Assembly (NCBI GenBank): GCA_016926705.1
Contig: JAFGOC010000118.1
Location: forward strand, 1 to 38,343
DNA: 38,343 nt
Source of the DNA: Dehalococcoidales bacterium
Lineage (GTDB): Bacteria; Chloroflexota; Dehalococcoidia; Dehalococcoidales; RBG-16-60-22
Direction of reading: 5' to 3'
Under the pieces are notes generated by a model, which did no database searches, was not told the origin of the DNA, and saw nothing but the letters and a program-made list of their open reading frames with translations. Within the stretch, counting starts at the first letter, position 1. Each line of letters opens with the position of its first letter. A program made the translations under genes and the position numbers. This document shows, in pieces, positions 36,541 through 38,343 of this stretch.

Positions 36541-38343
36541 ATGAGCACGTGGCATGAGTATGTTCAGAAGACAGGTAAGGTGCCGGAATGGCCCTACCCG
36601 GTCAATTACGGCAAGATGAATGAAATCGTCTCCGATGTGCTGGTTATCGGCGGGGGTGTGGCGGGGCTGCGGGCAGCTATCAGCGCCGCCAAGGCAGGCG
36701 TGAAGGTAGCCGTCCTCGAAAGGGGCCAGGCCAAACGGAGCGGAGCGGGTGGGGCGGGTGTCGACCACTGGCACGGCGCGGTCACCAATCCCTGTTCTAA
36801 GGTCACTCCTGAAATGTACACTAACGCCTGTTATAACAGTATGCAGGGATGGACCGGCGGGCACGTCCGCTACATTATTACCAAGGAAAGCTGGGATACC
36901 CTGCTTGAATGTGAGAAGATGGGCATCCAGATAAGGGATGTTAAGGACGAGTTCAAGGGCGCTGTCTTCCGCGATGAAGCAACCAAGCTCATGTTTGCTT
37001 ATGATTACAGGAGCCGGCATGTTATCCGGGTCTGGGGCTTTAATATCAAACCGAAGCTGTATGAAGAAGCCAGACGACTCGGGGTGAATATCCAGAACAG
37101 GATGATGCCCACTGCCCTCCTCACCGCCGGAGGTAAGCAGGGGGCGAGGGTCGTGGGCGCCACCGCCGTCAATGCCCGCACCGGAACGTTTTATGTGTTC
37201 AGGTCGAAAGCCACCATTATCGCCACGGGCGGGGCCGGCCGACTCTACGATTTTTCACCGGAGGTGACCGCTTCCGGCTCAATGGGGAACATGAACGCCG
37301 CCGGCGCCGGCGAGGCGCTGGGATGGAAGGCGGGTGCCGAATTCGTCTGCATGGAGGGCTCCGGGCCGGGTCGGCTTACCGGCCACGCCTATGCTCCCTA
37401 CAGCATGGCTAACGCCCACAATACCTATCACGGCACGCCGATTGTCGATGCCGAGGGCAAGGAAGTCCCATGGGTCGATGCCTTTAATCGACCTGTTAAA
37501 AATGTAGAGGGTCGTTTCCTCCCCTCGGATGGACAGGACTTCATACTGGGCGAGGGCATCGGCATTTCGCGATATGCGGAGCAGTTCCGTAATAACAGCC
37601 TCATTTATGACCTCCCCGAGCGCATCCGTAAAGGCGAGTTCAAGCTGCCGCTCTATGCCGACCTTACCCGACTTTCCGAGGCGGAGCGGCGTTGCATCTT
37701 CGGGATGATGGTCGGCAACGAGGGCAAGACCCGCATCCCCGTTTACGACATTATGACCAAAGCCGGCTTCGACCCCGATAAAGACCTCTTCCAGGCGCCG
37801 GTCACCATGCCGGAAGGATACGCCCACCCCAACTTCTGGTCCACGGGCGTTAACACGCCGCCTTCGGTGCGCAGTCTGGGTGGCGGCGGCTTTTTGACCG
37901 ACTGGGAACTTCGCACTAACCTCGAGGGGCTCTATGTAGGGGCGGGGGGTAACCTCTTCGGCGGCGGCTGCCACGGCGAGTCCCATACCACCGGACGTTA
38001 CGCCGGCCGGCATGCCGCGCAATACGCCAGAACAGCCCCCGAACCAAAGGCCGACAGCGCCCAGGTGGACGCGGAGAGAGAGTCTGCCTATACCGCTATA
38101 CGGCAGAGCAAAGATGGCAACGGCTGGAAGGAAATCAACGCCGCCATCGCCCGCATAATGCGCGACTACTGCGGACAGTACAAAAACGAGCAGACGCTCA
38201 AGCTCGGCTTGAGACTGCTGAATGAACTCAAGACCACCGAGCTTGCCTCGGCTTACGCCTCCAACCCACACGAGCTGGGGCGACTGCTGGAATGCCAATC
38301 CCTGATTACCGTCGGAGAGCTGGTGATGAAGGCCTCCCTGGAA
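36541..38343 (+). CDS. FAD-binding fumarate reductase/AprA-like flavoprotein, 3' end outside window
   Basis: Open frame from ATG (SD GGAAGGAG) to the right edge, missed in the ORF track: MSTWHEYVQKTGKVPEWPYPVNYGKMNEIVSDVLVIGGGVAGLRAAISAAKAGVKVAVLERGQAKRSGAGGAGVDHW...ATIIATGGAGRLY... Confidence 0.9.
   Translation, partial: MSTWHEYVQKTGKVPEWPYPVNYGKMNEIVSDVLVIGGGVAGLRAAISAAKAGVKVAVLERGQAKRSGAGGAGVDHWHGAVTNPCSKVTPEMYTNACYNSMQGWTGGHVRYIITKESWDTLLECEKMGIQIRDVKDEFKGAVFRDEATKLMFAYDYRSRHVIRVWGFNIKPKLYEEARRLGVNIQNRMMPTALLTAGGKQGARVVGATAVNARTGTFYVFRSKATIIATGGAGRLYDFSPEVTASGSMGNMNAAGAGEALGWKAGAEFVCMEGSGPGRLTGHAYAPYSMANAHNTYHGTPIVDAEGKEVPWVDAFNRPVKNVEGRFLPSDGQDFILGEGIGISRYAEQFRNNSLIYDLPERIRKGEFKLPLYADLTRLSEAERRCIFGMMVGNEGKTRIPVYDIMTKAGFDPDKDLFQAPVTMPEGYAHPNFWSTGVNTPPSVRSLGGGGFLTDWELRTNLEGLYVGAGGNLFGGGCHGESHTTGRYAGRHAAQYARTAPEPKADSAQVDAERESAYTAIRQSKDGNGWKEINAAIARIMRDYCGQYKNEQTLKLGLRLLNELKTTELASAYASNPHELGRLLECQSLITVGELVMKASLE

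Noticed and set aside
37279-38298. 339-aa minus-strand ORF
   Set aside because: Antisense shadow of the clear flavoprotein reading frame on the plus strand.
1-38343. CRISPR arrays, transposases, phage genes, rRNA
   Set aside because: No regularly spaced repeats, transposase/integrase motifs, phage structural genes or rRNA-like sequence seen.

Overview
The 38.3 kb window looks like a chromosomal segment of an anaerobic, probably Chloroflexota/Dehalococcoidia-like bacterium (taxonomy is inferred from gene content only). From left to right it contains: (i) a divergent catabolic cluster at 1-6.4 kb (CoA-transferase III, cupin, cyclase-family hydrolase, SDR; DAPG/phloretin-hydrolase-like protein, ferredoxin, FAD flavoprotein) followed by decayed flavoprotein and ferredoxin copies; (ii) a MarR regulator and an EFR1-like flavodoxin/ferredoxin; (iii) a corrinoid methyltransferase operon at 8.6-15.2 kb (two MttB-family proteins, two corrinoid proteins, a MetH-activation-like protein, and an asparagine-synthetase-like protein lacking the glutaminase nucleophile Cys2); (iv) small stress genes (UspA, PRC-barrel-like) and a frameshifted HEAT-repeat pseudogene; (v) the most striking part, an oxidative/light-stress island at 18.5-26.0 kb with a PerR/Fur regulator translationally coupled to a heliorhodopsin, a divergent msrB-msrA pair, an ABC exporter, a STAY-GREEN homolog, and three genes split by in-frame TGA exactly at catalytic Cys positions (MsrA GUFWG, peroxiredoxin-like UPYC, ArsC/Spx-like UNTC). 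Each TGA is followed by a SECIS-like hairpin with a GUU apex, so three clustered selenoproteins are predicted and the supplied ORF track truncates all three; (vi) a dipeptide/oligopeptide-type ABC transporter with UroD-family and IclR genes and a second flavoprotein running off the right edge.
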